The notes: generated by a model not told the origin, from the sequence alone. A DNA stretch of 64,000 nucleotides from Turbatrix aceti (GCA_963969345.1 OZ017769.1:9241725-9305724), one strand, 5' to 3'; counted from the stretch's first letter, positions 32,238 to 45,041 are shown. Made by a program: numbers and translations.

Positions 32238-33108
32238 TCATCGCCGACCACGACGCTCAGACTTCGGCTTTCCCTTGACAAAGCACCAGTCAACGTGAAT
32301 GGCCTGATCGTAGAGCACCTCTCCGTCGAGGTTTTTGATCGCGTTTTCAGCCTCAGCCTCGGTCTGGTACTGAACAATGGCGTAGCCCTTGGCGTAACCC
32401 GTGCGACGATCGAGGTTGAAGTGGAGGTTAGTGACGATGCCAAACTCCGAAAAGCGATCACGCAGGTCTTCTTCGATCGCTTCTTCGTGGATGTTGGTCG
32501 CGAAGATGATCCAGCCCTAAAAAAATTGATCGTAACGTCGGGAATTACGATATTTTACGATTTTCATGGTTTTGGGTATAAAAACTTGCAAAAAGTGTCT
32601 AAAATCATCTTATTCAATGGATTTTTGATTAAATGCGTTCTTTTGAACACACATAGTGGCAAGCAATGCCATAAAAGGTAAAAAGCTGACTTTTGGGCCA
32701 AAATTGCACAAAAAAGTAACAAAATCACTTTTATACGTTCAAATTTTACAAAAAGGGCAATGTAACAAAGATCAGTCAAAATAATTGCACCTTAAGCACA
32801 AAGCGTGCTAATTTCATAAAATTACGGCCAGAAAGCAAAAAACCAACCTCAACGGAACGCTGGGCACCGCTTCGACCGTCGTCGGCGAGTGAATCGTAAT
32901 TCTTGCTCTGCATCTTCTTCTGCGGGTCATCCAGGCCACGTCCGCGCTTTCTCCTCGCGGCATTGCGGAGTTCTTCGACTGAAAACCATCAACATAGAAT
33001 CCATTTTCCTCTAATTTTGTCATTTTGTCAAAACAGGTGGAAAAAAAACTCACGCTCGTCACCGCTCTCCATCTCGACATCCTCGTCGGGTTTGTCACCG
33101 CTCGGCAT
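32238..33108 (-). CDS. rnp-4: RNA-binding protein 8A (Y14), exon-junction complex
   Basis: Exons 33054-33108, 32848-32978 and 32238-32516 (minus) encode 154 residues. Acidic N-terminus ([14 protein letters not shown]); the conserved helix [16 protein letters not shown]; then a single RRM from about residue 63 with RNP2-like [10 protein letters not shown], the [20 protein letters not shown] helix, RNP1-like [11 protein letters not shown], and [18 protein letters not shown] at the end. Y14 pairs with MAGO in the exon-junction complex, marking spliced mRNA. The tail is shorter than in vertebrates. It shares a 474-bp head-to-head interval with the FAM69-like gene. Confidence 0.95.
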
Positions 33109-33582
33109 GGCTGGAAGGTCGTCTACAAAGATGTGAAAGGTTTAAAAATAGAAAAAAATATGAGAAAAATCCAGAGATGGAAAAGCTGAAAAGAAGGAGA
33201 AAAGCCGCTTTTCTTCGTAAACTCCAGCGCACGCGACGTTCTCTCAACGCGATTTTTTCTTTCCTTTGAGACCGGAATTTTTTTTGCATGTACTTTTTAC
33301 GAGGGAAAAAGGAAGAAGAAGAAGTGCGAACGTTTCCGCTTGCTTGCTCGGACGTTCTCGGTAGCCATTGTTTCATCCATTTTTGTGCTTCCTTCGCTCT
33401 TCGCCCTCCGGCGCGCCGCCAAAGGCTACCAAGATTGATTGGCAGCCTGGGACGTGAGCTGTCGTCGAGTTGTCGACTCATGATTCGCATTCTCTTCTTC
33501 CACGAGGTTTGTTTGTTATTGTTATTTTTTTTGTTTTTTTTGTATGCCAGAAATTTTTTTAGTCATTCGAATTGATACAAAA
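33109..33582. promoter_or_regulatory. Bidirectional promoter interval
   Basis: ATGs of RBM8A (minus) and the FAM69-like gene (plus) are 474 bp apart, head to head. The centre (33230-33450) is GC-richer than its flanks. No TATA box is clear in either direction. Confidence 0.5.
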
Positions 33583-36500
33583 ATGATAGACGACGACGAT
33601 CGACGCGTTATGGGACACTTTTCGGTCTACGATGATAGCGACTCCGACGATGACCTCTCTGTTATCTGTTGTGGGTGAGTTGTGGTTTTATCGGGGCACC
33701 AACCAAATGTGCGTAATTGCCCCCCCCCCTCTTTTTTTTTTTATCAAAAATGGGTACAAAATCTGCCAACAACTGACTCGGAAGAGGGGTGAATAATCGT
33801 CTTATCGCCCCTTTCTGACGTCAAACTTAGTTTTCCCAACGCTTATGGAAGTTTTTTTAAATTATTTTATTTTTTGTTGAAGTTTAGATGGAAAAAATTG
33901 ATTTTAACGACTAATCCTGAAAAATGACTCCTTGCCTTTCCTCCGAGTGGTGCCTGTTCTGACTGCAGAGCAGCAACAAATAAATGATGTATGTTCTCAC
34001 TAAAATGCTAATTGAAAAGCGAAAAAAAAGTGTTGTAGAATTAATTTTAAAACGTAAAACAGAGCGAGAATAGGCATCGTTTTTTTTTTCATTTGAAAAA
34101 TAATTTTTGCAAACTACCTAATTTTTTTCCACTCGAGACATTTGTTATTTATTTGTTACTTCATGCTTCGAAAAATTTGTGAATAATGTTACTTTTCTAT
34201 CGAAGGTCGACCTAAAAAGTCAATTACCGTAACATTTTTTTACGATAGGACCTCAAATGTTGAGGCTGTTTTTTTGTGTCTGGCGCCCTAAAATTGCATT
34301 TTCACTTGGTTTACCTCACGAAAGATGTTTCTCACTGTAATTGCGGGCATCGCACCTTGCTTGACTGATTTATTTTGCGTCTTCAGTGCCGTTAGTTTTT
34401 TTGTATCGTAAGACTCTTTTTTCTTTAGTTTTCTGCTTCAACAGTTATTTTTTGGTTGTCTGAGAAAATCAAAATAAAAAACCTTTTATGGGGCCGATAA
34501 GTTATGGTTTTTTGTAAATTCATCATTTTTATTTCTTTACTCGTTCGCGAACGGAAATGGTGGGGGGCTAACTGACCGGAAGGATAAGAAGGCGGACAAG
34601 ACTGCGAACACGGTCTGCCGCTTTCTATCCTATCCCCCCCGCTTCCGCGATGGATGTTTATGCCGTTTGCAGGAGGCAGTAGGCGCCTGCCGCGGCCGTG
34701 GCTGCGGATATTATTAGTAATGCATTTTTTTCATGTTGTAAATAAATGAAAATGAACCAACGAACGAACGAACGTCTTTTCCCGTTTGGGAGACGGCCAG
34801 GCCAGTTTAGTTAGTCCCGGCCCGGCACAGGCGCTTGTTTTGTTTCCTGGTTCCTGGTTTTTGCACCGGACTTGACTGACTTGGATGATGGGAGGGGGAT
34901 CTGTTTATCTGTTGGATGGGTGCAAAAATAAGAGAAGAATGAAAACAAACGGGCGTTGCCGCCTGCACGGTGTTAGGATCTTGTGTGTGAAGAAAAAAAA
35001 AATTGACGAAGAAGAAGAGGTTCGTTTTCTTCGCGCATCTGGTGGCGCGTTTGCTTGCGCGCAAGGAAGTGGAATTAAATTGATTGCGGTTTGCAATAGT
35101 TATACTTTGATTTAGGGAGTTGGCTGGTTGATCTCATGTCAGAAAAAATAAGGGTTGCAATTTTCTGGATAACTCTGACTCATTTTTGCACATTTGACAA
35201 TTTTTTTGTTTTGTTCATTTTTTTACGGTTGCGATGGTGGGATTTTTAACAATAAGCATTTTTATTGTTAGAAAATTTTCATTCACCCTGGTGAAAGAAA
35301 CCCCCCCAGCAAACCCCCAGGATGGTGCGTGATTTTTTTTTCGCTCGACGCCTGATCCTGTCCACCGGGCTGTTTTTTCCCCAAGGACAGTGGCGGGAAT
35401 CGAAACTTAGTCACCCCCTTCCCCTCCTCTCTCCGTCGGCCAACCAGGCACCCACCAGATTGGCTCAGCTTAGTTCACCGCCTGCCTGCCTGCTTTTTCG
35501 TCACTTTTGTTATAAACAACGCCACGGACCCGACACGCTTCCTGATCGCGAAGGGGGAAAAATGGCGTTGTTTGGGTGGCTGTTTGGCCGATATCGGACA
35601 CAACGGCCAGTCGAAATTTTTTTTTCTCTCTGCTTGCGGGAGTGCTGAAAATGTGCTTTGACTGACGTCTGCTTTTTTTCTGAACTGTCGAAGAGGGAAG
35701 TTTAGTCCTCACAATTTTTTTGTAGTTTTTTCCCTCCCTCGGGATTGATAAAAGTTTCCGCTCTTTTTTTTTCAGTTTTCTTACTGGACTGTCAAAAAAA
35801 TTTCGACTCCCCGGGTTCGTGTCATTTTTCCTTTCTGGGGTCTTGAAATTCTTTTGTGAACCTGTTTTTGTCTTTTTAAGATGTGTTATAAATCTAAATA
35901 CTAAATTTATCATGCCTGTGAATTAATTTCACGGCCACCAACCAAGTTTGTCGATCAGTCAGTTGGACAGGACAAAAATAAGTTTTATGCATTTGGTTTT
36001 TGTTTTTTTTCTGACCCGACCGACCCATCGTTGGTGTCGGCGTCCAAGTCAGTCAGATATTGTACATAGTCTGAGTGGGAGTGCGAGTCTTCCCTTTAAT
36101 TTTATTGGAAGCGATTAAGTTGGTTGTAAAAATGCGCGCGCGCGCCCAAGGCGTCCCTCTTCGTTGTTTGGCATTGTTCTATCTTGTCTTGTGGCTTTTT
36201 TCTTTCCCGCTTCTTGCTTGGGTTGGTGGTTTGCCAGCTGGCCTGGACATCGTCTCACAAACGCTTTGGCTTGTTGTCATCTTTTTTTTTTGTTGCATTT
36301 GGAATTTAAAACCTACGTATCCATGAGTTTAATGAATTTTTCACCCTGGAACAGGCAAAAAAATGCAGCTCATAATTTTACCGCAGGGTCGGGGGACGGG
36401 TGGTATTTTGTTACTCATCAAAGATGCACAACAACAAATAGCTCCTTTTTTTGTGTACAAAATTTTTGGAATGTTATGCCATGGCATTTTTTGCCAGAAA

Positions 36501-39198
36501 AAAAATTCTTTTGCGTTGGGAATTTTTTTCTGACTTTTACTAAAAAAATTTTAAACGCGGGATTTTTGTGCAAAAAATTGATTCACTAGAAAATGCAACC
36601 TGCGATTTTTTTCCGTCAAGAATTGCATTTAAAAAAGTTGGTTCTCTGACGAAAAATTCAAAAACACTTTGATTTTGAATTTTTCAACCATTCCGTAGGA
36701 AAAATTGAAAACTCATTCCGCGCAATTGAAAACATTCCCCCCAAAAAATGAATCAACAGCTTGTTGCACTTTCCTTGCATATTTTACAGTTTATTGCGCT
36801 GCGCATAAAAGAAGGTGCGTTTCGCGCTGTCCGAGCCCATTTTTATCTCCAGTATTCTTGTCAAAATGATAATATTTCTATCAAAATGCGTTCTATTTGT
36901 TTTGGGGATAATAAAGGTATACTTGAAAAATTATCACTTTTTTTGGCGTCGTTTAGGCCGATTAATATAGAATTATAGTACCCACGTAGGGCTAAGGATA
37001 ATTTTTAAGCCTATGAGATTCATGTTTCACATTTTAAGATACTTTTAATTTTTCTAAATTGTTTTTCGGGGTTCAATTCAATTTTTCGTGGTATATTATG
37101 TTTTTCATGTTTTATTCAAATTTTTGAGAAATTCATTTTTTGTATTTTAGATGCACTGACCACGATACTGACGACGTATTACTAGGCGATCCAGACTCGA
37201 CGACAAAGTTTACGAACTCGTTACCCCGGCCCCCAAGTCTTCGGTCTTACGTCAAACACATTGTCTGCTCAAAACTCGCACGTCTCGTATATTTCATGGT
37301 TGTACTCTGGCTGCTTTACATATTTTATACCGTCTTAATATTTGACACCCGGCCTGCCAAAGCTTCTACCGATTTGCAGGCTAGCAGTAACAAGCAAGCT
37401 GACATTCAAAAGTTTGTTATTTTTTATACAAAAATATTTTTTTTGTATTGTGGATTTTTTTTTCAGAGCGCTAAACGTGATTGGCGGATTGTGCACGGAT
37501 TATCGAAACGGCATCGTCGCAGGTGAGCTCTGCGCGTCGTTATGCTCAAATCCAAACTACACAATTACTGACTACATTGTCGGGGGTACAAAAATCGTTA
37601 TCAAGTACAACCAGGATTCCAAAGATCAAATACTGAAGATGAACAAGGCAAAGTTTGCGGATTATGACCAGCTCGACTTTAGGATATCTCACGACGAATT
37701 TACTGACATTGTGAGTTTTCCGGGTCAGATTGAGGGGTACGGACATTGTGTTTTTAAAAAAGGAAACACAAAATTAAAAAAAAAAACTGACACAAAAAAA
37801 TATCCATTCGAAACATAACATTATGACTCAATTTTTGACGTTTAAAATAACATGTCTCGAGGGGAAAATTGTGTGTGAAAAAAATTACGATTTTGTGTAC
37901 CGTTTTTTTAGAAAGGTGAACGAATACGAACGTTTTTGATTGTAGTATTCGCCAACAAACAGTTTTTTCTATTTTGGCTATAAATTGTGTTTGTCAGGTT
38001 AAAAAACGTGTATTTGGGTATTTTTTTTATTTTTTGTATAGGAAAACGGTATTTTTTGCAATCGAACAACTTTTTTTGATTAAGTTATAACAATGTTTTC
38101 AAAAATTGTTTTTTACGGTCGCGCAGCAAACAAATTTTTTTGTTCAAAAATTTTTTTTTGAATTTTTTTTACTCAAGTTCATCGTTTTTTTATATTTCAG
38201 GTCCTTGACGTAATCAACGAGCAGACCAAACTCGGCTGGCCGCATCACTACAAAGAACACCTCATGAGGCTGATCTGGCCGGGCTACAAGGGAGTTCTGA
38301 GCCGTGCCGAGCGTGCATCCATCTGGGCACTCGTAAACCAAGATGAATTCGTCAATTTCAAGATCCTGCTGTCGTCACGAGCGCTGCCAACGATAACGAA
38401 CACCTGCGGTCAGGTGTACGGCGTCGAGTACCTCATTCCCTTCAAGATGAAGGGGTACTACGTCAATCTCAAGGCCAAGATCCTGCTTCACCTTATTGGG
38501 ACGTTGAAGCTCTTTGACGAGTTTCTCAATGAACCGTGAGTTTTTTTTTGGGTAGAAAAATTGAGTTGAATGGATTTTTTAGGCTTCACTTTTGCGATAC
38601 AAAGTTTGAGAACCTCGGACTCAGCAGCAGGTATCCAAAGAGATTCATGGTCATGGATGCGGACATGCTCTACACCGAATCTGCACTCCAGCACAAACTG
38701 ACGTCGACCAAGTGCAAAGAGGACAGTGATTGCGGGATCTTTGACTGCGAATCTCGGTGCGATCAGTCGACAGGTTTCTGTACGCAGAGAACAAATGATA
38801 ACATTGATGTGAGTTTTTGGAGTGTCAAATTCGATTTAAAAAATTTTATTTACATAAAATAATCAAAAAAAAATTATTTTGAAGAAAAAATTTGATATAA
38901 AAGTAAAAAAAATGTATTCAGTAATTTTTTTTCGATTGAAAATGTGTTTTTGAAGCCTTTTCAAAAAATTTTATATTTTAAATAAATTTCAAAATTTTTT
39001 ATAAAAAATATTTATAGAAATAAAATAATATTTATTTTTCAGGTGTTTTGCAAAAAACTGATCAACGCAGTGTTCGGCAGGGTTTGGTCCAAGAACAACC
39101 GCTACCTAGCAGCGTGCCACGAATCTCCTCCCGTCAACGCGACGAAGCGCCTCAACGAACTCCGCCTGACTTGGGCCTGGAGTCTTGCCGAAGTCTGA
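33583..39198 (+). CDS. FAM69/DIPK1-like secretory-pathway pseudokinase
   Basis: Six exons: 33583-33674, 37151-37411, 37467-37710, 38201-38535, 38583-38808 and 39043-39198, giving 437 residues, near family size. The acidic cytosolic N-terminus (MIDDDDRR..., DDSDSDDD) precedes one signal-anchor helix (LVYFMVVLWLLYIFYTVLIF), so this is a type II membrane protein of ER/Golgi. The luminal domain is Cys-rich: GGLCTDYRNGIVAGELCASLC, then LHFCDTKFENLGLSSRYPK, VMDADMLYTE, and a CKEDSDCGIFDCESRCDQ...CTQR segment, hallmark words of FAM69/DIPK1. Family members resemble kinases but their substrates are unclear. The first intron is 3476 nt. Confidence 0.88.
33675..37150 (+). other. Giant first intron of the FAM69-like gene
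   Basis: This 3.5-kb intron separates 30 acidic codons from the rest, in a locus where other introns are 50-600 nt. No coding exon on either strand is convincing. Contents: an imperfect hairpin at 34579-34634, a short CGAA tandem repeat at 34764-34773, and T-rich tracts. It may carry regulatory elements or a second promoter. Confidence 0.5.
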
Positions 39199-40084
39199 TC
39201 ACCACCACCCCCCACCGCTGCCGCCGCCATCATCACCATTGCCGCAGAGCATTTCTTCTTCTTCAACGGGATCACACTCATTCACTGATTCAGTCAGGTG
39301 CTCAAGAGCTTTTATATTTTTTTCCTGGATTCGATATCGCTTAACTAACCGGTCATTCGTCTTTTTTAAATGCCTTTGCCATTGATTGTATATCATTTAT
39401 ACACCATTGTATGTGTCATCCCAACGTATCCGACCAGCGAGCGCATTCTTAATATTATTAGTTGCCTTTCAAATATTTAATCAAATTGTTATTTGGTCTG
39501 ATGAACATCATAAAACGTGTATCTGATCCCGAGGGGCGGGGCGAGGAACTTTGAGGAGCTGAGTTTTCATTCAAACTCAGCATCTGAACCAGGGTTGAGC
39601 GAACGTTCGTGTTCGTTCGCGAACAGATTCGATGTTGCATGTTCTTCTTCGTTCGCGAACAAAACCAATTTTTCCAAACAGATGAAACGAACAAAAATTA
39701 AGAAAAAATGGGGGTCGCGGTGTCAAAATCAAAGTTCTTTGATAACACACATAAAATTGAGCTAACAAAAGATGTAGGAGCCAACAAAAGGGGTTATGTA
39801 TCAAAGACGAGAAAATGGACAATTTTTCCGCGTTAATTGCAAAGACGAGATAAGTGAATTTCTCAATAAATTCAGTTTTTTTTTAAAGGATGTGAATTTT
39901 TTGATGCATTAAAAATACAGTCAATAAACGCTTTTCTATCATATACGAATATTTGTTGACAATGTTTCCGCGTCAATTGTGTTGCAAACTGTTTTTGAGA
40001 TGAGTCTCAACTGCAAACCTTATACCAATTGCCCTCATAAACAGAGCCATTTTAGGAGTACCCATCAACCCTGATCCATACAAT
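39199..40084. other. Intergenic downstream of the FAM69-like gene
   Basis: Includes the 3'UTR. At 39595-39662 the palindrome GTTCGCGAAC and variants occur several times (also once at 34544). This is probably a small TIR element; I could not define both ends. No gene. Confidence 0.35.
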
Positions 40085-40249
40085 ATGGGTTTTTGTAGTA
40101 TTACTTCATCGGCAGTGAAAATCTTACTACAACTGTTATTTGGAATTCTTCTTGTTCTTGCACTCTTCTGGATTGTGAGTTTCGCTCTATCACCCCAAAA
40201 AACTGGTTATTACCACGGTGATCCCATGGAAGAAATGTATTTTGATTAA
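40085..40249 (+). CDS. Possible 54-residue single-pass membrane microprotein
   Basis: An ATG-to-TAA frame encodes MGFCSITSSAVKI, a 20-residue hydrophobic helix (LLQLLFGILLVLALFWIVSF) and a polar tail ending GDPMEEMYFD. Hydrophobic-then-acidic layout suggests a small tail-exposed membrane protein. An acceptor-like ATTTTAG lies about 35 nt upstream. No family recognised. It could be chance, but neighbouring DNA is not otherwise open. Confidence 0.35.
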   Translation: MGFCSITSSAVKILLQLLFGILLVLALFWIVSFALSPQKTGYYHGDPMEEMYFD

Positions 40250-40366
40250 ACTTTTTATTTTTCATTTCATTTATTTACCGCCTCAGACAAACAATATCCG
40301 ATTCGTCGTTTATGATTAAAGTACCGCATGAAAAACATTAAGTGTATGTTATAGAATGTTGTTTGG

Positions 40367-40558
40367 TGGGGCTTGTCCAGAAATTACGTCATCCCAAAAT
40401 CGGGGGTTTTTTACTCATCGGCAATTAGTCGTCGGTCGTCATTGGAAGGTAGATCACCCCGGACCCCCCCCCAAATGACGTCATGTTGAAAAAACACCAT
40501 TTTAGAGGTTCCCCCCCTCCCCCCCCCCTCTCGCAATGACGTAATTTCTGGAAAAGCC
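40367..40558. mobile_element. MITE with CCAGAAATTACGTCAT inverted ends
   Basis: The left end GGCTTGTCCAGAAATTACG and the inverse of the right end (GGCTTTTCCAGAAATTACG) match over about 23 bp with one mismatch. The interior has long C runs. It abuts an RTE tail on the right (GCC|TTAACATC). TTAA follows directly on the right, but no TTAA is seen on the left, so the target duplication is unresolved. Confidence 0.65.
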
Positions 40559-40635
40559 TTAACATCTGGTCTAATGATAACTAACCACTGAGTAATGGTG
40601 AAATAAATAAATTTAAAAAAGAGTAATAAATGAAA
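40559..40635 (+). repeat. RTE-type LINE 3' tail
   Basis: ACATCTGGTCTAATGATAAC followed by TAACCACTGAGTAATGGTG and AAATAAATAAA. The same string ends the copies at 56215 (plus) and 42465 and 44930 (minus). Short 3' fragments with tetranucleotide tails are typical of RTE elements. Confidence 0.65.
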
Positions 40636-41297
40636 TGAAATGAAATGTCCGAAACTACAGTAAGACCTCCAAGACAGTAGAATATGTCGAGTAACGCATT
40701 CAGATGTGTCATGCAAGTTTTCAATGGAATGCCAAGATATAAATTCACAAAATCGTATTTTAAAGTGATGTGATCAATCCTAAAAAAAACTAAATATTTA
40801 TAGATGGGAAAAATGTTATCAACAATCTAAATTTATCAATAAAAAAACAACAAAAAAACTCAAATATAATATTTATTTAAATAAAGAAAAAAATACTGTT
40901 TTTTTAGGTATTGAAATTCATGGACTCACGACATAAGCATCGGATCAGTATTTAGTGTCCTAAAAAATGGAAAAAAAACAACATTAACATAAGTGATTTG
41001 ACGATGTCTATTAATCACATACCAAAATATTTTATTTTTATTTTTTTATCTAATTGTTTATTGTCCCTCTCAATGGTTACATACAATATCATAATGCGAT
41101 TCCATGGGACGTCCACCTCTGTCGCCGCGGACTTCGTAGTCGGGGAGTCGAGAAGTCCTGGAAGCCCTTTGCGCTACTGCCCCAAGAGTGCGCAGCTTGC
41201 GTGTGGGAGGGAGAGTTCGTGGCTAGAGCGGAGTTGAGTGTTGAGAATGATGACGAGCATACCACGATAGTTTCTTTATAAATATTTATTAAACATA

Positions 41298-42251
41298 CTA
41301 GATCACATCATCGAACATGACAAAACATCGAGAAGTTGGCCAATGCAGTGGTAGCCCGTTTCGCATGTCATGGATTCTGGCAACTGTTGTTTCTGGGGGA
41401 TCTTTGTCAAATTGTATCTCTAGCGTTCGGGGTTGCTTGCAGCACTGAAAACAAAAATAGACACTATTATATTTTGATGGAAGAACACAAAAAATACTCA
41501 CTTGATAAAGCGCATAAATCGCTTCAGGATCAACCTCCGAACTGATTTCACAGAGAAACAAAGTCGAAAAAGGTTTTCGTTTTTTCAACTTTGCAAGAAG
41601 TAAAATGTCGGTTGTATTTAGTACCAATCCGTATACCGCTAAGCTAAAAAAATATTTTGTATTTAAAATTCAATTTTACTACAGAAAAAAAAGTGAAACA
41701 TACCAAATTGTTTCAAGGGATACAAAAATTTCTGCAATTTGGGAAAACTGGGGTGTAGGAGTTATCTCGCAGCAGTGAATCCATATGTACTCTCTACCTG
41801 GTCTAAAGACTCGCAGAAATTCATCCAGGGTAAATGAGATGCCACATGCGGAAATAACAGACGGATTCCATTTTGACATCATGGACGTGCCCTCAGGAAA
41901 CCTGTCAAATCTAATTGTTGGAATCTTGTAGAAGATCTCACGCATATCAAAATCCGGGATCGCATCTGCGAATTCAAAGCTTACGGACAGCGGATACAGG
42001 TCTTTTCCTGTTGGATTTATTATAGCAGGTTTTTGGTCGTAAAGGCAGACAGACACATCTCCATAAGTTACGCCACAAATGTTTTTGACCATCGATTGAA
42101 GCGTGGGTACGGAGTTGAATTTTGCGGCGAGTTCCCAGGGAGCGTTGAAAATAACGAGTTGCTGGAGATGGTACCCAGTGTCGAGAAAGTTGAATTCAAA
42201 TTTGGAGATTCTATGCCGCATCAGAGAAGAGAGCGAAGCATTGGACGACAT
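41298..42251 (-). CDS. Unknown protein, three exons
   Basis: Exons 41704-42251, 41502-41643 and 41298-41444 (minus) encode 278 residues with consistent phases; AATAAA on the minus strand follows the stop at 41284-41289. Start MSSNASLSSLMRHRI at 42251 is the first ATG giving a plausible leader. The N-terminal 180 residues contain ICGVTYGDVSVCLYD and FDRFPEGTSMMSKW; no signal peptide, membrane helix or known motif. The layout and size resemble F-box-associated nematode proteins, but I see no F-box. Function unknown. Confidence 0.6.
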
Positions 42252-42791
42252 TCTGAAGAAAAACTGTGCAAATGAACGCTGTGCTAATTGCAATTGCAAT
42301 TGTGTACACTAGATCAATCAACTGCAACCAACGCACACGCTCCTCCTCTGCGCGCATGGCACAACCAACCCTTCAAACTGTGACCCTTGCTAGATGGTAT
42401 GTATATATGTATGTATGTATGGATGTGCAGGAAGAAAGACCTGTTGCACAAACAAATCTACATTTATTTCTTTTATTTATTTCACCATTACTCAGTGGTT
42501 AGTTATCATTAGACCAGATGTTAGGAGGCAACAAATCTACATATGCAACATTATCTATAGAGAATATGTACATTTGCATCTATAGATATATGTTACATGG
42601 TTTATTGATAATGCCAATTTACGATTTTTTGTATTTGCTCCAAATGACCTCCAAAGATGTCAATGCCAAATTTTTTTTAGGTGCTCCAAATATGTAAATA
42701 TGTCAAAGCCATGAAAGGAACAACTTTATTGTCATGATAATTTTCTTCTGCATATTTATGTAATATACATAACTTTGCCCACAATTCCGGA
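42252..42791. other. Intergenic with an RTE tail and TATG repeats
   Basis: A short (TATG)n run at 42400-42420 and a minus-strand RTE tail at 42465-42535. No gene. Confidence 0.4.
42465..42535 (-). repeat. RTE-type LINE 3' tail, inverted
   Basis: Minus-strand reading ends ...ACATCTGGTCTAATGATAAC, then TAACCACTGAGTAATGGTG and AAATAAATAAA, identical in plan to 40559 and 56215. Confidence 0.65.
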
Positions 42792-44494
42792 TCATAACCA
42801 AATTGTATTGTACGCCATTAAGAATGCAACCAAAGGGAAAATTGATGCGTAAAACAAAAAAACATACACAACAAATGGAAAAGATTTTACAAAACGCTTT
42901 ACAGGATTAGAAGAAGGCTTTGCAAAAAACTTTGTCAAGCACAGGTCTTTGAACAGTTTTTTTCTCCACAATTTGCTTGCAATGAACGGAACTACCATTG
43001 ATGAAATAGCAAATTCCCTGCAAATATCCGTGCATAATATTAAGCTATATTTGATTATAAATTTAATATAAATAATATCACTGTAACGAAAAAATAAAAG
43101 AAACGTTTGTACCGAATAAAATGTGGAAAACAGTGTTGTTTGTAAAAGAAGCATATTTTCGGCTTTCCGTTGTTGTTTTGAAACTTTTTGTAGAATTAAT
43201 AACCCGAATCGGCTTGCTAAACCGGTTGACAGACAGAAAAACGCCGATGTTATGGTAGCGATGACGTCTGTAACGTTACCAGTGTAAGTTACAAAGTCAT
43301 CGATAAACGCTATTTTTTTGAAGCAGCCATCACCCCAGTACATAATACATCGCCAATAAAGTGCCATGGGGAGCATAATAATGCATGGACACGTAAAAGC
43401 GAAGATAAGGTAGCACGTAGTAAGACACCTGCTCCATAACGTATCCATGCGGCGCCACAGAATTATAGCTGAAAAACAATTTTAGATACCAAATGTCTAG
43501 ACGTTGATAAAAATTACCTGTAAAACGGTTATACGACATAAGCGTGAACCAAATCCCGGTAAATATAGCTCTTTGTTTTATCAAAGCTGCTATAAATGTC
43601 TGAACGATTGGATTAATGCTTGTCATAACAGTGTAGCATATTTCGACACCCGTAGCAAGAATATTGTAAATGCATCCAAACAAAAAAACAACAAAGAAAG
43701 GAGTTTTCATTGTGCTGTGTTCTGTTAGCATGTTTTTGATTATAAAAAAGACAGTGACGATCATGAACATCGAGTTGCACACCATCATTCCGTAAACCGT
43801 CATTTGATAGAATCTCATGAAGTTAAAAAGACGTTTAGAATATCGAATAACGTCGCGTAAATGATAAAACTCGTGTTTATCCGGATCATTTATTTCTCGT
43901 TCTGCAGGCGAGTCGGGGCGATCCCAATCGGCGATCTGGGTATTATTGAGCAAATAAAAGTTAGTGTTATTGTCTGAATCCAACAAAATTTGACAAAGAA
44001 TGTTTGGGGCTCGGCTCGAAGCCACACCTGTGTTGTCATGCCAGAACGGTCTTTCTTTGTAAATGCCGAGCGTTGCAAATGATCCAATGTCGAAATATTT
44101 GAGATGATTCATGGTGAGCGGGGATCCATCGACCCATTCAAATTCAACTCCTGTTATACAGGGCTTGTACAGTCCTATGTGAGCAGGTGGGTAGTTTCTG
44201 TAGTGTTCAACTGCAAGAACATGACTAAATTTTACTCATCAACAATAAAAACATACAAAGAACTTGGTTTTCAACTTCCGATTGGATAACAACTGGGATA
44301 GATTCTTCGTGCAGGAATTTGCACTCTCCGGGATATTCGCACTCATCTAGACGCTTGCCAGACATTTTAACGTTAGCGTAGCACTTGGAAACGTTGTCAA
44401 TGGTGGCATTAAAGTTGAACTTTGGAGGACACGCCGGAACGCTTTGTACAGAGGCTAATAAAACTGTTCGAAGAAATAAAAGCAAGAAAATCAT
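42792..44494 (-). CDS. CTLD-ectodomain chemoreceptor-like GPCR, copy 1
   Basis: Exons 44257-44494, 43518-44210 and 42792-43468 (minus) give 535 residues; both introns are phase 1. Signal peptide (MIFLLLFLRTVLLASVQS), then a C-type-lectin-like domain split by intron 1: CPPKFNFNAT, KCYANV, IPVVIQSEVENQVL, then IGLYKPC, FEWVDGSPLT and ILCQILLDS. From about residue 215 at least seven hydrophobic segments follow, with MSYNRFT after the third, an Srg-like word, and an eighth near the C-terminus. No frame break. This domain order is unfamiliar to me. The inverted paralogue is at 46426-48130. Confidence 0.8.
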
Positions 44495-44929
44495 CTTTGA
44501 GCGCCAAAACAGTATTCGGAAGGTATAAAAGAAGCTATATGTTATGAACAGCTAAAAAAGTGGCTTTAAGTATAAATCTACTATCTCATTTGGTGTGTCC
44601 ATGAAATGAGCAACTATATTCACCTGCTCTTTATTGACTGCCGTAAAAAGAGGTATGATCTTTCGATGACTTCAACAAGTATAAGTAAATAAAATGTTGG
44701 ATTTGAGATATTATATTTATGTATTTTGATCGAAGTATATGGGATTTTTTGGTGTTTCTCTTATTACTCCAGGATTTGAAGGTCATTTTTTTACTAAAAG
44801 TATGATTTTGAGATATTTTTGTTAGGTGTTTCAATCAGACTTCGAATTGTTTTTTGCATTGAATTTATTATCGATCACACGGCAATACTCATAAGGGTTT
44901 GATTTATGAACAACAATCAACCTTATTTA

Positions 44930-45041
44930 CCCTTTATTTATTTATTTATTTATTTATTTCACAATTTAGTTAGTTATCATTGGACCAGATCGTAGGAGAC
45001 ACATATGATGTCCACGTAGGCGAAAATGTCTCGATTCGAGT
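44930..45041 (-). repeat. RTE LINE 3' end truncating a peptide gene
   Basis: Minus strand reads AATCGAGACATTTTCGCCTA, then GTGGACATCATATGTG, a ...CTGGTCCAATGATAAC tail and (AAAT)n. This is the same 3' end as at 56215 and 56600. It joins directly to the 3' side of the small-peptide ORF at 45042-45182. Confidence 0.65.

Larger units (their letters stand above)
40250..41297. other. Repeat-rich intergenic region
   Basis: Holds the MITE at 40367-40558, an RTE tail at 40559-40615, and at 41054-41090 a TTGTTTATTGTCCCTCTCAA sequence resembling the inverted RTE tail at 51755-51795. Sequence at 41100-41240 is GC-richer but has no recognisable coding content. Confidence 0.4.

Noticed and set aside
31685..33108. 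DAO and RBM8A as one nematode operon
   Set aside because: 554-bp spacing and no acceptor close to the DAO start; operon spacing is usually near 100 bp.
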